NCBI GenBank assembly: GCA_019925105.1
Contig: JAHGAU010000014.1
Coordinates: forward strand, 1 to 64,000
From: Niebla homalea
Taxonomy: Eukaryota; Ascomycota; Lecanoromycetes; Lecanorales; Ramalinaceae
Direction: 5' to 3'
DNA: 64,000 nucleotides
Made by a program: the position numbers and the translations under genes. This document shows, piece after piece, positions 36,255 to 47,650 of the stretch. The notes under the pieces were generated by a model. That model was not told the origin of the DNA, ran no database searches, and was given only the letters and a program-made list of their open reading frames with translations. Position 1 is the first letter of the stretch; each line of letters starts with the position of its first letter.

Positions 36255-37485
36255 ATGGCCACCCAAACTCACCAACGGGACGTGAATACTGATTATACGA
36301 CAGCTGAGACGAAGGTCGATGACCCCAGTATCTTTCTGACACAGATCTTGGTCCAGCAGCAACAGTATGCCTGTCTGAAATGGCTCCACCATTTTGATGT
36401 ACTCTCGAAAATCGACAGCTCACCCGACCGGGTGTCAGTGTCTTATCAAGAAGTTGCGCGGTTGGCTGGAGTACCCGAACGGACTCTGCGAGCGGTCACT
36501 CGCATGGCAATGACTTCTGGCTTTCTTACAGAGACTCCCAAAGGTCATCCTGCCCACAATGCCCTGTCCAGAGCTATTCAGGAGAATCGCCATCTGCGCC
36601 ACTGGCTTCATTTTGCCCTTAAGGTTAACGTCCCTACGATGGAAAAATTGATTCCGGCAGTGGAAAAGTGGGGTGAATCCACGCAGAGCAATCACACAGC
36701 CTACAACCTCTTCCGAGAGACCGAGCTCCCATTCTTCCAATTTCTCAAAACAAGGCCAGAGTTGGGCCTCGAATTTGATGAGTTCATGGAAAGCCAGGCC
36801 AAGACACATGCCGGCGTTCGAATCGAACATCTGCTCAATGGATTTGATTGGGCGGCCCTTGGAAAGGCCTTGGTGGTTGATGTCAGTCCTGCCGTGAAGC
36901 GTCTCCCTTCTGTTCCCCGTCGTTTTGACACTAGCCTTGGCTGACGCTTACTAGGTTGGTGGCAACGCTGGCGCAACCGCAATTACACTTGCCGAGGCTT
37001 TTCCTGACCTTCACTTTGTGATTCAAGACCTGAAAGGTCCTATCGATACCGCTATGGACAAGCTTGCGCAGCTGCCTAAAGAGATTTCGAGGCGGATAGA
37101 GGCCCAGGAACATGATTTCTTCTCCCCTCAGCCAGTCAAAAAGGCAGATGTGTACCTGCTACGACAGGTCCTCCATGATTGGAAGGATCAAGACGTAGCC
37201 AAGATTCTGAAGCAGCTAGTAGAGGCCGCTGGGCCTAATAGCCGAATCCTGATTTTCGATATAGTTTTACCAACTCCAGGATCTGGTTCGAGAGATCTGG
37301 AGGCAGCTCTACGGCAGAAAGATCTTATGATGCTTCAATGCTTTAATGCAAAGGAGCGGGAGGTGGCGGAATGGCAGACTGTCTTGCAGGAAGCACATCC
37401 ACGTCTTGAGATCAAAGCCATCCGGAGACCGGAGGGAAGTCACTATTCTGTCATTGAGACTTTCCTGGGCCGAGATCCTGCATAA
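36255..37485 (+). CDS. Class II (COMT-like) SAM-dependent O-methyltransferase
   Basis: It transfers a methyl group from SAM to a hydroxyl of a small molecule, typical of fungal polyketide tailoring. Exons 36255-36881 and 36955-37485 (GTCAGT...ACTAG intron) give 385 aa. The start is the ATG opening MATQTHQRD; upstream codons in frame have no ATG. The N-terminal half has the winged-helix dimerisation fold features (YQEVARLAGVPERTL). The intron falls exactly inside the SAM motif, which is restored as LVVDVGGNAGATA. Catalytic His is in LLRQVLHDWKDQD. About 5.4 kb beyond the ACP-TE and on the same strand, it could methylate the PKS product, though the unrelated protease lies between. Confidence 0.9.
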
Positions 37486-38314
37486 GGTTGCTACAGAGCA
37501 CGTAAAGCAGGTTAGGATTCAATATTGAGTCGCTCGGCGCAGCGTATTCGCGTAGCATTAGACGATCATTCGGAAAGCTTTTTACGTGCACCTATAGATT
37601 CTAAATTGATGCCAGGAAAGGTCGCAGCACATGTCAATTATCCATTCAACTGGATCTGCTCTGTTCAGTATATTCACATTTTAGAAGCGCTTTCACAGCT
37701 ACGGCAGACCGTACACTGAGGCTTTGCTCCGAGTACCTGATCTGTTCGCCCTCATCTATGGAAGACTAGTAAGCAAAGGCAGTTAGCGTCCAAGCTGTCA
37801 TGATCGGTATACTCGTCGTTGGTCCATCCATCATTACGGAGCATGTGAGCAAGGAGTACTGGCCCAGTCTGCGAGGATTGAATTCAAAAACATGAAGTCC
37901 TCACCCCTTACCCCACTCTGGTACTGTAAGAACATGACGAGCCCCTGCCAAGCTCCGCATCATGAAGGCGTGACGCTTCACGAACTTGGAAATTCAGATC
38001 CGTGGCTTGGAGGGCATAAAAACTTCGATTCTTCCAAAACACAGCAGAAGAGGATTCTAGCCGAGGAAGACAAAGAGAAAAAGAGTAGAACGACCAAGGA
38101 GACTCTCCGAGCCTCGTAGCGGGTTCGGTGCTTCTGATCGGCGATCGTGTGGGTTTGGTCTCCGTTCCTGATGCTGCACTGGCGCCACGCCGCGGCCCAC
38201 GCCGCGTTTTTCTTCCTGAACGCGGACTTTTGCTCGATGCGTTGCGTCTTGGTTAAGTGGCGCTCCTTGAGGGTCATGCTACTGCCAACGGATCTCTCTG
38301 GCAAAAGCCTCATC
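37486..38314. other. Intergenic, no supported gene
   Basis: Short open frames only. The gene to the right faces inwards, so this lies between two convergent 3' ends. Confidence 0.5.
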
Positions 38315-39577
38315 CTATCGTCGCTGCCCACCATCATTGAGATTAGGGACTGGTATTGCTGGAGCGGGCTGGGCGAACAGATGTGGGATCTCGCCGTGAT
38401 CTGCTCGCTGATGTTGCTGGTGATGCCATGGGTACTCCCTCAGAGGTTGGATCTGCCTACCGAAGGGGAAGCGTCTGTTGTCACCGCCATTGTTCGGATG
38501 GTAGATACAGCCGGAATTGTGACCGACAGCATCCGTGCGGAGTATTATATCATAGTTGGCGCGGCATTGCCAGCAATATTCATACCTGCACCGTTGGCAA
38601 GTCATGTGGTCGCAACCTCCTGTCTTTTCGGTCGGGCAAGCGCACCGAGGACACTGCTTGGAGATCTCAGCAATCTTCGTGGCACTCTCCCGTTCTTCTG
38701 TCGCTCTTGCTTCCTCGAGGACCTGCATGTTCTCCCTACAGGTGACGAAAGGGTGCCATTTGGTGTCACAATCGATACAAGTGCGCCGCTCGCACTCGAA
38801 GCATACCATGAACGGGGATCCTTGTTGAACCGAGACTTCCTGTACATTCTCGCATGGAGAGTGGCGACAATGTTGAAAGGTCTTCTCATTTTGGAACAGT
38901 TGCTGCATAAGTCGTTCGTTGTACCTATTGGCAGTCTCCTTCGGCGCATACTTGTTCACATCTTCAGCGTCCATGATCTCTCTACAGGCTTGGCTAGGAC
39001 ACCTGATTTGATCCCAGATATTGTCTCGGAACTGGACGTCAATATGTTGCGACAAACATTCTAGACATATGTCGCGATCATGATTGCAAGATTGCGTGAT
39101 AAGAAGGCGTGGACCCTTGGGTTTGGCTAATGACTCCATGCAGCTGATGCAGTCGTTAGACGCAGTGGCTGGCAAGAGCCGGACAGAGCGAATGGGTTCG
39201 TCGACGTCGATTCTCGGCACATTGAAGACGTTCTTTAACCCTAGTCCCCGAAGGATGCGACGCTCCACTCGAGAGCTGGTCAACTCTCCGCCAAGCAGAA
39301 TGCGTAAGGACACCTGGCGAACTGGTGAGTGTAATGCCGGTAATGTTGATTCATGGCAGAGTGTCTGGTAAAGCTCTGGAGTGTTAGGCAGACCACAATC
39401 TCTGGCAAGAAGGTGAATCGCATGAATGTAATCGATCTTCCTTCCTTCATGGAGGCCGCCAATGCTATAATGTTGTAATATAGTATACAAATGCCTGCGT
39501 GGTAGTTCGGTATAGGTACGACCGAACAGCACATGAGGAATGCCAGCCCCAATGTAATGCGATTTTTCGAGAATCAT
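38315..39577 (-). CDS. RBR (RING-IBR-RING) E3 ubiquitin ligase
   Basis: Single-exon gene of 420 aa. Such proteins receive ubiquitin on a catalytic Cys and pass it to a substrate. From residue about 143, RING1 shows CISCMESL...CNHDRDICLECL. An IBR-like Cys-rich block follows (CFECERRTCIDC). RING2 reads CPRCACPTEKTGGCDHM then TCQRCRYEYCWQC; the Cys in GGCDHM is at the position of the catalytic Cys in Parkin-type ligases. The first 140 residues have no recognised domain. The C-terminal tail is low-complexity with His/Gln/Pro. Likely cytosolic. It is not an obvious part of the metabolite locus. Confidence 0.92.
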   Translation of the reverse strand: MILEKSHYIGAGIPHVLFGRTYTELPRRHLYTILQHYSIGGLHEGRKIDYIHAIHLLARDCGLPNTPELYQTLCHESTLPALHSPVRQVSLRILLGGELTSSRVERRILRGLGLKNVFNVPRIDVDEPIRSVRLLPATASNDCISCMESLAKPKGPRLLITQSCNHDRDICLECLSQHIDVQFRDNIWDQIRCPSQACREIMDAEDVNKYAPKETANRYNERLMQQLFQNEKTFQHCRHSPCENVQEVSVQQGSPFMVCFECERRTCIDCDTKWHPFVTCRENMQVLEEARATEERESATKIAEISKQCPRCACPTEKTGGCDHMTCQRCRYEYCWQCRANYDIILRTDAVGHNSGCIYHPNNGGDNRRFPFGRQIQPLREYPWHHQQHQRADHGEIPHLFAQPAPAIPVPNLNDGGQRR

Positions 39578-41472
39578 TACGATGATTTGTTCACGTCGCT
39601 GCTAAATGACGCGGGGTTGTAGAGAATAGTTGTTTGCCTAGTGATAGTGAGGCTTGTGGAAGCAGTGGAGTGAGTGAAGTGGAATCTGCACGGGGTGTAT
39701 ATCCTGTGTCGATCGAACAAAGAGACGGTGGACAATGGTATCTAGCAGCGCATTCCTCCTTTGTCATCGGCCGCCTGCATGAACATAGCGAGTCACCAAC
39801 GCCAGTACGAACACAAAGGGCTGTTCCAGCTGTTAGAAACGCGGTCACATGGCTTTCGCTTCAATAATTATATTCATTGCGTAAGGGCAAGCGGTCTAGC
39901 GCCTCACAGACCACTGTTGATTTAGTCTGTGAAAGGACACATTTTCCAAGAAAAAACTTGCAATTTAGTCGGCGGCATCATCATTTGGCGGGATTGTGGG
40001 GATGCTAGAAGAACAGATGCATGTTTAGGGCGTATCAGGCTCAACATCACAACCGCATCGTACCAGCACGATGTTCGCTGTTGATGCATAGGTCTTGTGA
40101 GCAGATCTTGGAGCTTGATTGATGCCAGGCTATTGAGCTCTGTTCACAGTGCTGAAGCTGTCCTTATACTTCAAGTGATTATGAAGCCTTGGCTCCTGCT
40201 GATCATCATCGACTATGACGGCGATAGCTTTGACGCTTCGCTCTCAATGGGATTGACCTCAAGGTCTTATTATTGCCATCGCTGAACACGACGCTGGGAC
40301 AGTCTTGGCTGTGGCATTGTGCATTGGTGTGAGTCGTGCTCATGCATGATACAAGTACACCGAATCAAATGATCGTCAGCTGCTGTAGGCTCCTGTGAGT
40401 TACTTGGTAGACGATCCTTAAACCTCTTGCAAAGAGATGTGGCTATCGCAACCAACACAGATCAATTGACACGAACCAAATGCTGCTACGTTTCAAAAAT
40501 CGTATGAAATGTCGTGTACGTGGTACCATGATCTACCCTCACTTGCTTCCATCCAGCAAGCCGTCTTCCTGATGTAAGATATGTAGTCTCTGACTTGTCG
40601 GTCCTACCATAGGCCCCAAAGTTGCGTCCCTTTCGTGTGCACAGAAGCAAGGCGCTATTACCGTAAACCCTTTCTTTGGTCGATCTCTGCATTGTATCCA
40701 ATCTTGCCAATGTCGATGATGTCCTGCAAACTGCGCCAAGCGTTGACTCTCACAAATAAAAGATCCGCCGAGCCAGAGGATAAAGGGGATGCCCTTGCAT
40801 ATGTGGCGCCATGTGGAGCAGAGCCGGATGGTTTAAGACAGTGGGCAGGCTGTCCAGGGAAGATTTTAGAACAAGACGTTCACAGAAGGATTCGATGCCT
40901 TTGGTAGCTGGCACTGATCAGCTCGCCGAAATACATTCAGGTGCCAGCTGTTGACTCCAAACCGGGATTCCTCTTCATGAGATTAGACAGTGCCTCCAAG
41001 GCGCAAATGGACAGCGGAGCATGTTGGCCCTGAGAGGAGCGCCAAATAGGCTGCTAATCGCAGCGGAGGCAGAAGATGCTTAAGAAAGTCCTCTGAGGGG
41101 TATCGACACATCAATCGTTCAAGGAACCTATTTGACCCTCGTCCACTTTTGAAGGATCTGGGGCTTTTAGTGGAGAGAGTTGGATGCGTGGACCTCGCTG
41201 CCATCGTGAGAAGAGTTGACAAGAGAAAATACAAGCCAGACTGATGATAGTAGACTGGATGCTGGTCGCTGCGAGGTTCTATGCAGGATGCCTTTGCATG
41301 TGCCAATCTGAATGCTACGAAGCTTGCAATAGCCGCCCTTGCCGCGCCATGTACGCATATGGAGAGTGTGCAAGAGCAGTCAAGATGTTTTGACGATCTG
41401 ATCAAATGGATTCGGCAGTCTGATTCAACACACATGAGACTCAAGGTATCAAGTCAAATGCATACAAGCCAG
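39578..41472. other. Intergenic, no supported gene
   Basis: Balanced composition with scattered short open frames on both strands, none with exon-like continuity or family resemblance. Promoter of the RBR gene is expected at the left edge. Confidence 0.5.
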
Positions 41473-42325
41473 TCACCTCGGCACCGGACTCTGCGCCAAC
41501 TCGAACCGATTCGCCTGGACCTCGACCTCAGGCCGGAGATCCTCACCGTGGGCCTAATGCCTTGTATCATTGTCCTCCTTTTGCACGTTGCCTTGCTGCT
41601 GCATCATTGGTAGTGCCTGCCCAGACGCAAACCCATTGTCCGATGCGACCTTTTGATCCGGCACGTGGTTGTAGACCTGCTGATCCCGCCATGTACTAGC
41701 GCTCTTGCTCCTCTTTCGCTCCAGCGCCCACAGCGCCGCTAATGCTAATGCAGCAATTCCCAAAGGTATCCCCACGCCAGCGCCAATACCTGCCCTCTCG
41801 CCCTTCTTAGAAGGATACGCTGGAGCTGTTCTCGCCGTGGTCGCCGCTGCTATCGCCGCCTTTGTTACTGCTGCGGTTGTTGAGGCAGGTGTCGCCATCT
41901 CTGCAACGGCAGTGTGATAGTAGGGCGACAACCTCGACGGCATCTGATTTTCGCGTAAAGTGATTTGCCCAATGGTGACTTGAAAGGCGTCGCTGTCGCA
42001 CGCGGGATCGGTGCAGGCCCACTCGGTTATGGAGCACTGGTAGAGATTCTTGGCCTGACCCGGCTGGCTGGCTTTACTACAAAGCTGCGGGCAATTGGGG
42101 TAGTTGATATTCTGGTCCGCGCACGAGTGCCGGGCTAAACATGCTGACCAGGCAGTAGCCGTTGTTCAGGCACAGGTCTTTCGTTCCCAAGCAGGCAGAT
42201 GGACTCGTGGCTTTGCATGGAGCCGTGCCTTCTGCGACTTGGCCATGGAGGAAGTAGCATGTGGCGTTGTTGGATTGAGCGTTTGTACTGGACAAAAATA
42301 CGCTGGAGAGGAGGAGGCAGAACAT
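41473..42325 (-). pseudogene. Cys-rich extracellular, single-TM fungal protein; frameshift and early stop
   Basis: The ATG at 42,325 opens a signal peptide (FCLLLSSVFLSSTNA). A Cys-rich ectodomain follows (CYFLHGQ, PCKATSPSACLG, DLCLNNGYCL). After a one-base frame change near 42,130 it continues as SCADQNINYPNCPQLC and YQCSITEWACTDPACDS. A Ser/Thr/Ala stalk leads to a TM segment (GIGAGVGIPLGIAALALAAL) with a basic ERKRSK stop-transfer, then a cytoplasmic tail. The frame stops at TAG (41,554), yet the same frame continues as AHGEDLRPEVEVQANRF and ends at TGA 41,473. The architecture matches a widespread fungal family of unknown function. A 66-nt intron (GTCAGC...CCGCAG) could bypass the frameshift but would remove conserved Cys residues. 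Confidence 0.65.
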
Positions 42326-43280
42326 ATACTGGTTGCCGTGTGGGCAAGATGGCGCTCCCGAGAGGATTTTGCTGTCGATTCTGGGACCTGAAGTAGAAGA
42401 GGCGCGTAAAGGCTGCTGCTGGAGTAGCAAGTAACCTGACGATTGAAGCAGGGCACGGGACGCGCACACCGAGAGCGAATTGATCAGCTGCATAGGAGTA
42501 TGTCAATAGCACGAGGGGAGAAGCGGCAGAGAAGCAGCACAGAAGGTCGGAGCAGACAGATGGGGATGTCGTGGGCATATCATTGTGAGCCAAAGGTGGG
42601 AGCATTTTCACCTCAGCCTCCAAATCCTTCGCCTCGGATGGTGAAACGTTAGCGGCAAACACTGAGCCTTCAGCATTTCATAGACGTTCTCATCCATGAT
42701 GAGCGCACTGCGAGGGCAAGTATGCTGACTCCGATGATGCATAGAAGGCTTGCAAAGCTTCTGTGTATGGAGGATAAGAGGAAAATGAAAGCGCCGAGCG
42801 CCAAAAGAGCCTCTTTAATTCAGCGCCTGCTATGACGTCAACCATCCCCTACTAGCGTCAATAGCCTATCTAAAGTCATTATGTCTACTGCTTGTCAAGC
42901 ATTCGCTAACCTGAGAGGCTTGGCTTATCTCTGAGTCCAGAATCCTGCAACATAGAGCCCTGTCACATCGCAGGCGTCGGCGGCAAGCATTGAAACTGTA
43001 CCAACAAAGTGAGCGGCCAGAGCAGCCACATTTTCTGAAATAACAGAGTAAGGGAGTTTAGTATGAGTATCCTGTTTGTCATCGGAAATACACAAAAACG
43101 GTGAATTTGGGCATCTCTGCAGGCTATGTTACAGATGTTGCGGCTGATTACATGACGCATGGTATAGCTCTTCTTGGAAGTAATGCAAGGGTCTGGGAAG
43201 CAATGCACGAGGTCAAAGAACAACCATGTCGCGTTGGGGTTGTGACGTTGCCAGTCACTTAGCAACAATTTCTTGTGCAG
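42326..43280. other. Intergenic, no supported gene
   Basis: Upstream region of the Cys-rich gene and 3' flank of the TIR-like gene. Only short overlapping open frames. Confidence 0.45.
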
Positions 43281-45841
43281 TCACACACTCTGGAGTTCGG
43301 GGTTCGGCTGCAGGCCAAGTCTGATCCTCCCTACCGCACTCATCTTGTCATAGGTCTTGGTCTCCATCCTGAGTACTGTCTCTCGGTACATCGTGTTGGT
43401 GGTCCAGTCCCAGGAGCACAACAGTGTCCTCTGCATGCCACCTTCACTCCCGCAAGCAATAGCCGCGATTGGGGGGTTGATAGCACTGAAAAGCGTGACC
43501 GTCATGGTAAAAGTATCAACCAGGGTGAAGATCTTCTCCCCATTTCGCCGGAGGTTGCTGATTTGATCTCTGACGTCCTCATCTATCAGTGGGTCCTGTC
43601 CCTCGCAATGATCGGAATATTCTTTCATCTTGAAGAAATTGTGACGTGATAGAGAGCTCCCGGTCGTGCTCCATGAGAGTCGTTTTAATTCGGCCCCGAA
43701 AAGGCATCGCTCAATGTCAGACAGGCTCATATGACCTTCCACGCCTAATAACCAAGGCTGTGCAGACCAGACTTTTCCCATGTAAAGCCATTTGATCAAT
43801 ATTGGTGATGGCATAAAGATCATTGATGCTAGGCCCAAAAAGATGACTCCGGGGATAGTTGTCAAATGAGATCCACTGCCCGGTCCCCCTGAGCTGCTCC
43901 GATCCCCTGAAGGGCTCTGATCCCCTGAATGGCTCACAGCTAGGGGAATGATCCCCATTAGGAGAAGCGGACTGAAGATAGTGAGTGCAATACGGGCGCA
44001 CACGCGCTTGAATGTATCGTGCGTACGAAGCATCACCCGCGGAAAAGATTTCCAGCGAATGTTGGCGGCTCGGGCACCATCGATGATGATCGTATCATCC
44101 TTACCAATGCCGCAGATTTGCGTCTTCGGATAGATGTCCCACAGAGAAGCGTTCCAAGCATCATTCATTGAATACCAAGGATCTCTCTGCTGCCTAGGAA
44201 GGAGACAGATCAAACGCTCGAGCAACAGATTGCTGTCATTGGCCAAGGAAAGGCGAGCGAAGGCTTGGAATTCCGAATCGGTGCTGCAAAAACAGGGTCT
44301 CTGTCGGAGGAAGCCCATCAGTGAGTAGGATAGATCCCCTTGAAGGAATTCTTTCGTTCTGCGCTTCTGCAGGCACTTAAACGCGGTTGTCGTGAGCTCT
44401 AGAGGACTCATGACCACGGAGCCTTCAAGGTGGTCAACCAGCTGACCAACCACGGGGGCATCTCGCCACAATCGCGGGAACTCTCGTCGATTGAAGTGCT
44501 GTTTCGGCTTAATGTCGAGACTTGTTTCCTCCTTGTACAATCCCGGGGACTTGATGTAGACTGGAATCTGGTCGTTACCAGGACTCAGCAACATCTCTGG
44601 CAAGGTCCAGATTCTGTCGCCCCATTCCTCGAGTAACCCCCGATGCTCATTACTTGATTGACTTGCGACAGCTATTACCACCTGGAAACAGCCACGGACT
44701 ATGTCGCAGATCGTCCATACCTTCTCCGGATTCCGTTTCGGATCTTCTAGGCAGCCGCAGCCTACCCAGTACGCCTCAACACCTGCCTCCTGGGCTGCAT
44801 GTCTCCCCACGGCATGCAAGTAGTCATAGTCCGCTTTTTTGAATTGTTGAGACGTATACGAGACAAAGACATATCTGGGTTGAGCTTCACGACCGCACTT
44901 TTGCCTCCATTCGGACACGTTAACCTTCCACTGCTTTCTCAGAAGGTTGCCCTTCACACTCGCATCACTCTCACGATCGTATTCTGCACGTTCTGCTGTC
45001 GTGAATTGTGCTTCTGCCAGCTCTTCTGTGGCGAGGTATAGGATATCGGGCTCGATCAATCGCGCGATCTGACCTAGTGAGGGTTCGTATAAGGCAGCAC
45101 GAACTGGTTTTCTCTCGATCGATCGAGACTTCTTGACATCATTTTACTGTTTCGGGGCGTTCTCGAATTTGTTGCGGGACTCGTATGCATACTGCCAGTC
45201 CTTATACGGCAGCGGCTCATAGAAACCGTTGTAACGAGTTTGTGTCGTGATCGGCATTGGATTGATCAACTAGATGTGGATGTGAGCGGGTAGGCTCTCA
45301 TATCAGTATAAGTCGATGGACACCTACTAGAATTGCTATGGCGATACAAGCAGGCAGCCAAGTCAGGACGGCCAGCCCTCTTCCCATTATGGCCCAATTT
45401 GCTAGGGCGAAGACCCAAGGGGCATGGCCACTAACTTTCTTGCTGTCGTACGAGGGCGTAACAGAGCTCGGCGGTGAGTCCGGGCTGCGTTGCACAACCA
45501 AAGGGGCAGGGCGCCCGTCCTTAGGATTAATAAAGCGGGTGTCCCTTTTGCCCTTGAAAGGTCGCTTGAAGATGTCACGGTGATGGAATATAGGTGCCTT
45601 ATAATTATTTCAGTGTACAGCTCTTATAAGGAGAAGTGCCCCTGCCATACCTTGACACTCCAGTGTACATTTTCTGTCAGCACGCCTGCTTGGCCTGCTT
45701 GCTCCCGTAGATCCTCAGAGCCCGAGACCACGTCGTCTACAGCTGACGATGAGGATTGTGCATCTATCCTGTGAGTGCCAAAGCCTTGAGATTGGTTTAT
45801 CCGCTCCAAGGGGATGTAGGAGGACTGGAGAATTTGGTCAT
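43281..45841 (-). pseudogene. TIR/HET-like membrane protein with one in-frame stop
   Basis: The long frame 45059-43281 (592 codons) has a TIR/HET-like fold near its start: YVFVSYTSQQF (about 64-73), a GVEAYWVGCG strand, a FQVVIAVASQ strand and RIWTLPEMLLSP. Glu about 155 could be a TIR-type catalytic Glu. Two TM segments follow near 360-380 and 408-428. Upstream exons join in frame: about 45841-45651, 45597-45328 and 45269 onward, adding another TM segment (GLAVLTWLPACIAIAIL) and YNGFYEPLPYKDW. The only break is TAA at 45,146-45,144. The same frame continues (NDVKKSRSIERKPVRAALYE) into the 592-codon frame. A CAA-to-TAA change would explain it; a 36-nt intron is possible but too short to be likely. 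The true start codon is not found. Resemblance to incompatibility/immune-type proteins is inferred from fold motifs only. Confidence 0.6.
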
Positions 45842-46076
45842 CTTATATTCTCAGAACGGTATCAATGCCCTTGCAGGGTAGAATAGACAGAGCATACCGA
45901 GTTACGAAAGCCCCTCATCCTCGCGCTTCTGATTGATCTTTGGATAGAAGCCGTGACTCTTCTCACCAACTTTGCAGAGGGTCCTCTACGGCAGATCGCA
46001 GAGCATCTCTCTGAGGACCACCCAGGCCAGGCACTGTGGGTACAATCGTTTACCGCAACGCGTCTTAACAAAGTGT

Positions 46077-47330
46077 TTAGCCCCTTGATTTCTTGCCTGC
46101 GCCGCTTTTCCGACCCTTATTGGCTTGTTTTTTCGAAGACCCTCCTTGTGAAGCTGTGCTGCTGGGCTGCTTCTTAGATGGCTTCAAGGACTCGTGAGGC
46201 TCGTGTTCTCCACCGTGGTCGCTATCCCTATCCGCTGATTGAGTGGTGTAATCGTGAGGATTATACTCACCTCCGTGATCGTCTTCCGCAGGCTGTTGGT
46301 GCGGATCGTTGTTCTAACGTTTAAAATATGTTAGTGAACGGTCATGCTTACATGCTGCGTAGGTATGTGGATGATGTGACTTGAATACCATTTGAGAGTG
46401 TACTTTAGAATGTTCGCAAATACTTAATGTTGGAGGTACGAAAGTTTTGTAAACGAGCCTGACGATGGGTCTAACGACAGGTGTGCAGAAGTGATGAAGG
46501 TCCTGGTCTGAGCCTAACCTTATAGACGCAGATGTGCTTACAAGGTAGGTTCACGTCGCCTCCAAGGCGCATAAGCTGAACACCCTTCAGGGGGCACGCG
46601 TTGAACGTCGTTTCGGACCGTTGCTTTGCTTGTTTGAGGCTCCAGATATTGGGTCAGCACACGTCTGTAAGGACTTTGATTGGCTGGATTGGCAAAATTA
46701 CGTGCCGATCCCGACGCCCGGTTTACGTGAGGCTTTTGTTGCTCACCGTTAATGTAAATGGCAGGACACCACTTACGGTACAAAGCCGAGAACTATGGCA
46801 CATAGCCTGGATGAGACTATAATTGTGGCCCTTTCTACGTCCAATAAGTCTGCCGTAAACGCCTCTTTCGTATTCGACCAAGACATCAATCACGACGTGA
46901 TTGACCACCTAGAAGAGGGCAACACTATTACCGGCTGAGAAAGGAACGCCGCTGTTCGATCCAAACTTGACGTTCTTACCCTTGGCATGGTACGGTGATT
47001 GATTGTATTCGTGAAACGGCACCTCCGCTTCGACTCCACCTTCTCTCAACTGATTGCTCAGCCTTGCCGCATCAAACTTCGGCTTTAGGCTGAGATGTCT
47101 CACACGTATGGTGCATGGTTCGGGTGCACGAATCCGGGACCCATCCCCCCGGTACAGGTGTAGATCACGTCCAATGATGAGCGGCAGAACTGCAAGTGCA
47201 AGTGGGATGATGGATCGACGTTTCGACACCTGGATCTCCTTGAAACGAAAACATCATAGTAGCCTGGCCGCTGTAATCTTGGGATACTCCGCAATTTGTC
47301 ATGGCTTCATTCGTGTACGATAGTTGCGAT
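46077..47330 (-). pseudogene. Unrecognised multi-exon gene, probably disrupted
   Basis: Exon-like blocks on the minus strand have coding character. The block 47229-46912 contains a hydrophobic segment (IIPLALAVLPLIIG) and ARLSNQLREGGVEAEVPFHE. The same frame after a TAG (46,911-46,909) continues as VVNHVVIDVLVEYERG. The block 46792-46542 reads FSALYRKWCPAIYING and ends at a GTAAGC donor. The block 46313-46077 is a Lys/Ser-rich tail ending GKKSRG. The TAG is preceded by a pyrimidine-rich stretch and could instead be an intron acceptor, but no matching donor keeps frame. The join of the last two blocks is also out of frame. I do not recognise the family. Confidence 0.4.
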
Positions 47331-47650
47331 GCGAAAGCAGGATTCGGGCAGAATCTCAAAGGCAATCCTTCCCTGGTAGATCCAAGTCAAGTCCAGGTGA
47401 ACGTTCTGGACTGGCCAAACACCGGTAGGTCCCTACCGAATGCAGTGGAGCTGTGGTCATGATCTTCAGCTTGTGAAGTGATTTCCTGACGATTCTATCT
47501 TAGCTCACATGTCTCCTCAAAATCAATCACGACCAATAACTTTGCCTGCCTCCCAACTAATCACACTCGATGAGACAAGACTTCGTATAGTGTAAGTAAT
47601 GCGCTGATAGTGTGTGTAATCATCAAAACTCAACCAAAAGGCTTGCACCT
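47331..47650. other. Intergenic between divergent genes
   Basis: About 320 bp between the unknown minus-strand gene and the plus-strand CorA-like gene. No motif recognised. Confidence 0.4.

Noticed and set aside
45953..46177. Plus-strand frame TLLTNFAEGPLRQIAEHLSED
   Set aside because: It has some coding look but no start, exon partner or family, and lies opposite the region expected to hold the first exons of the TIR-like gene.
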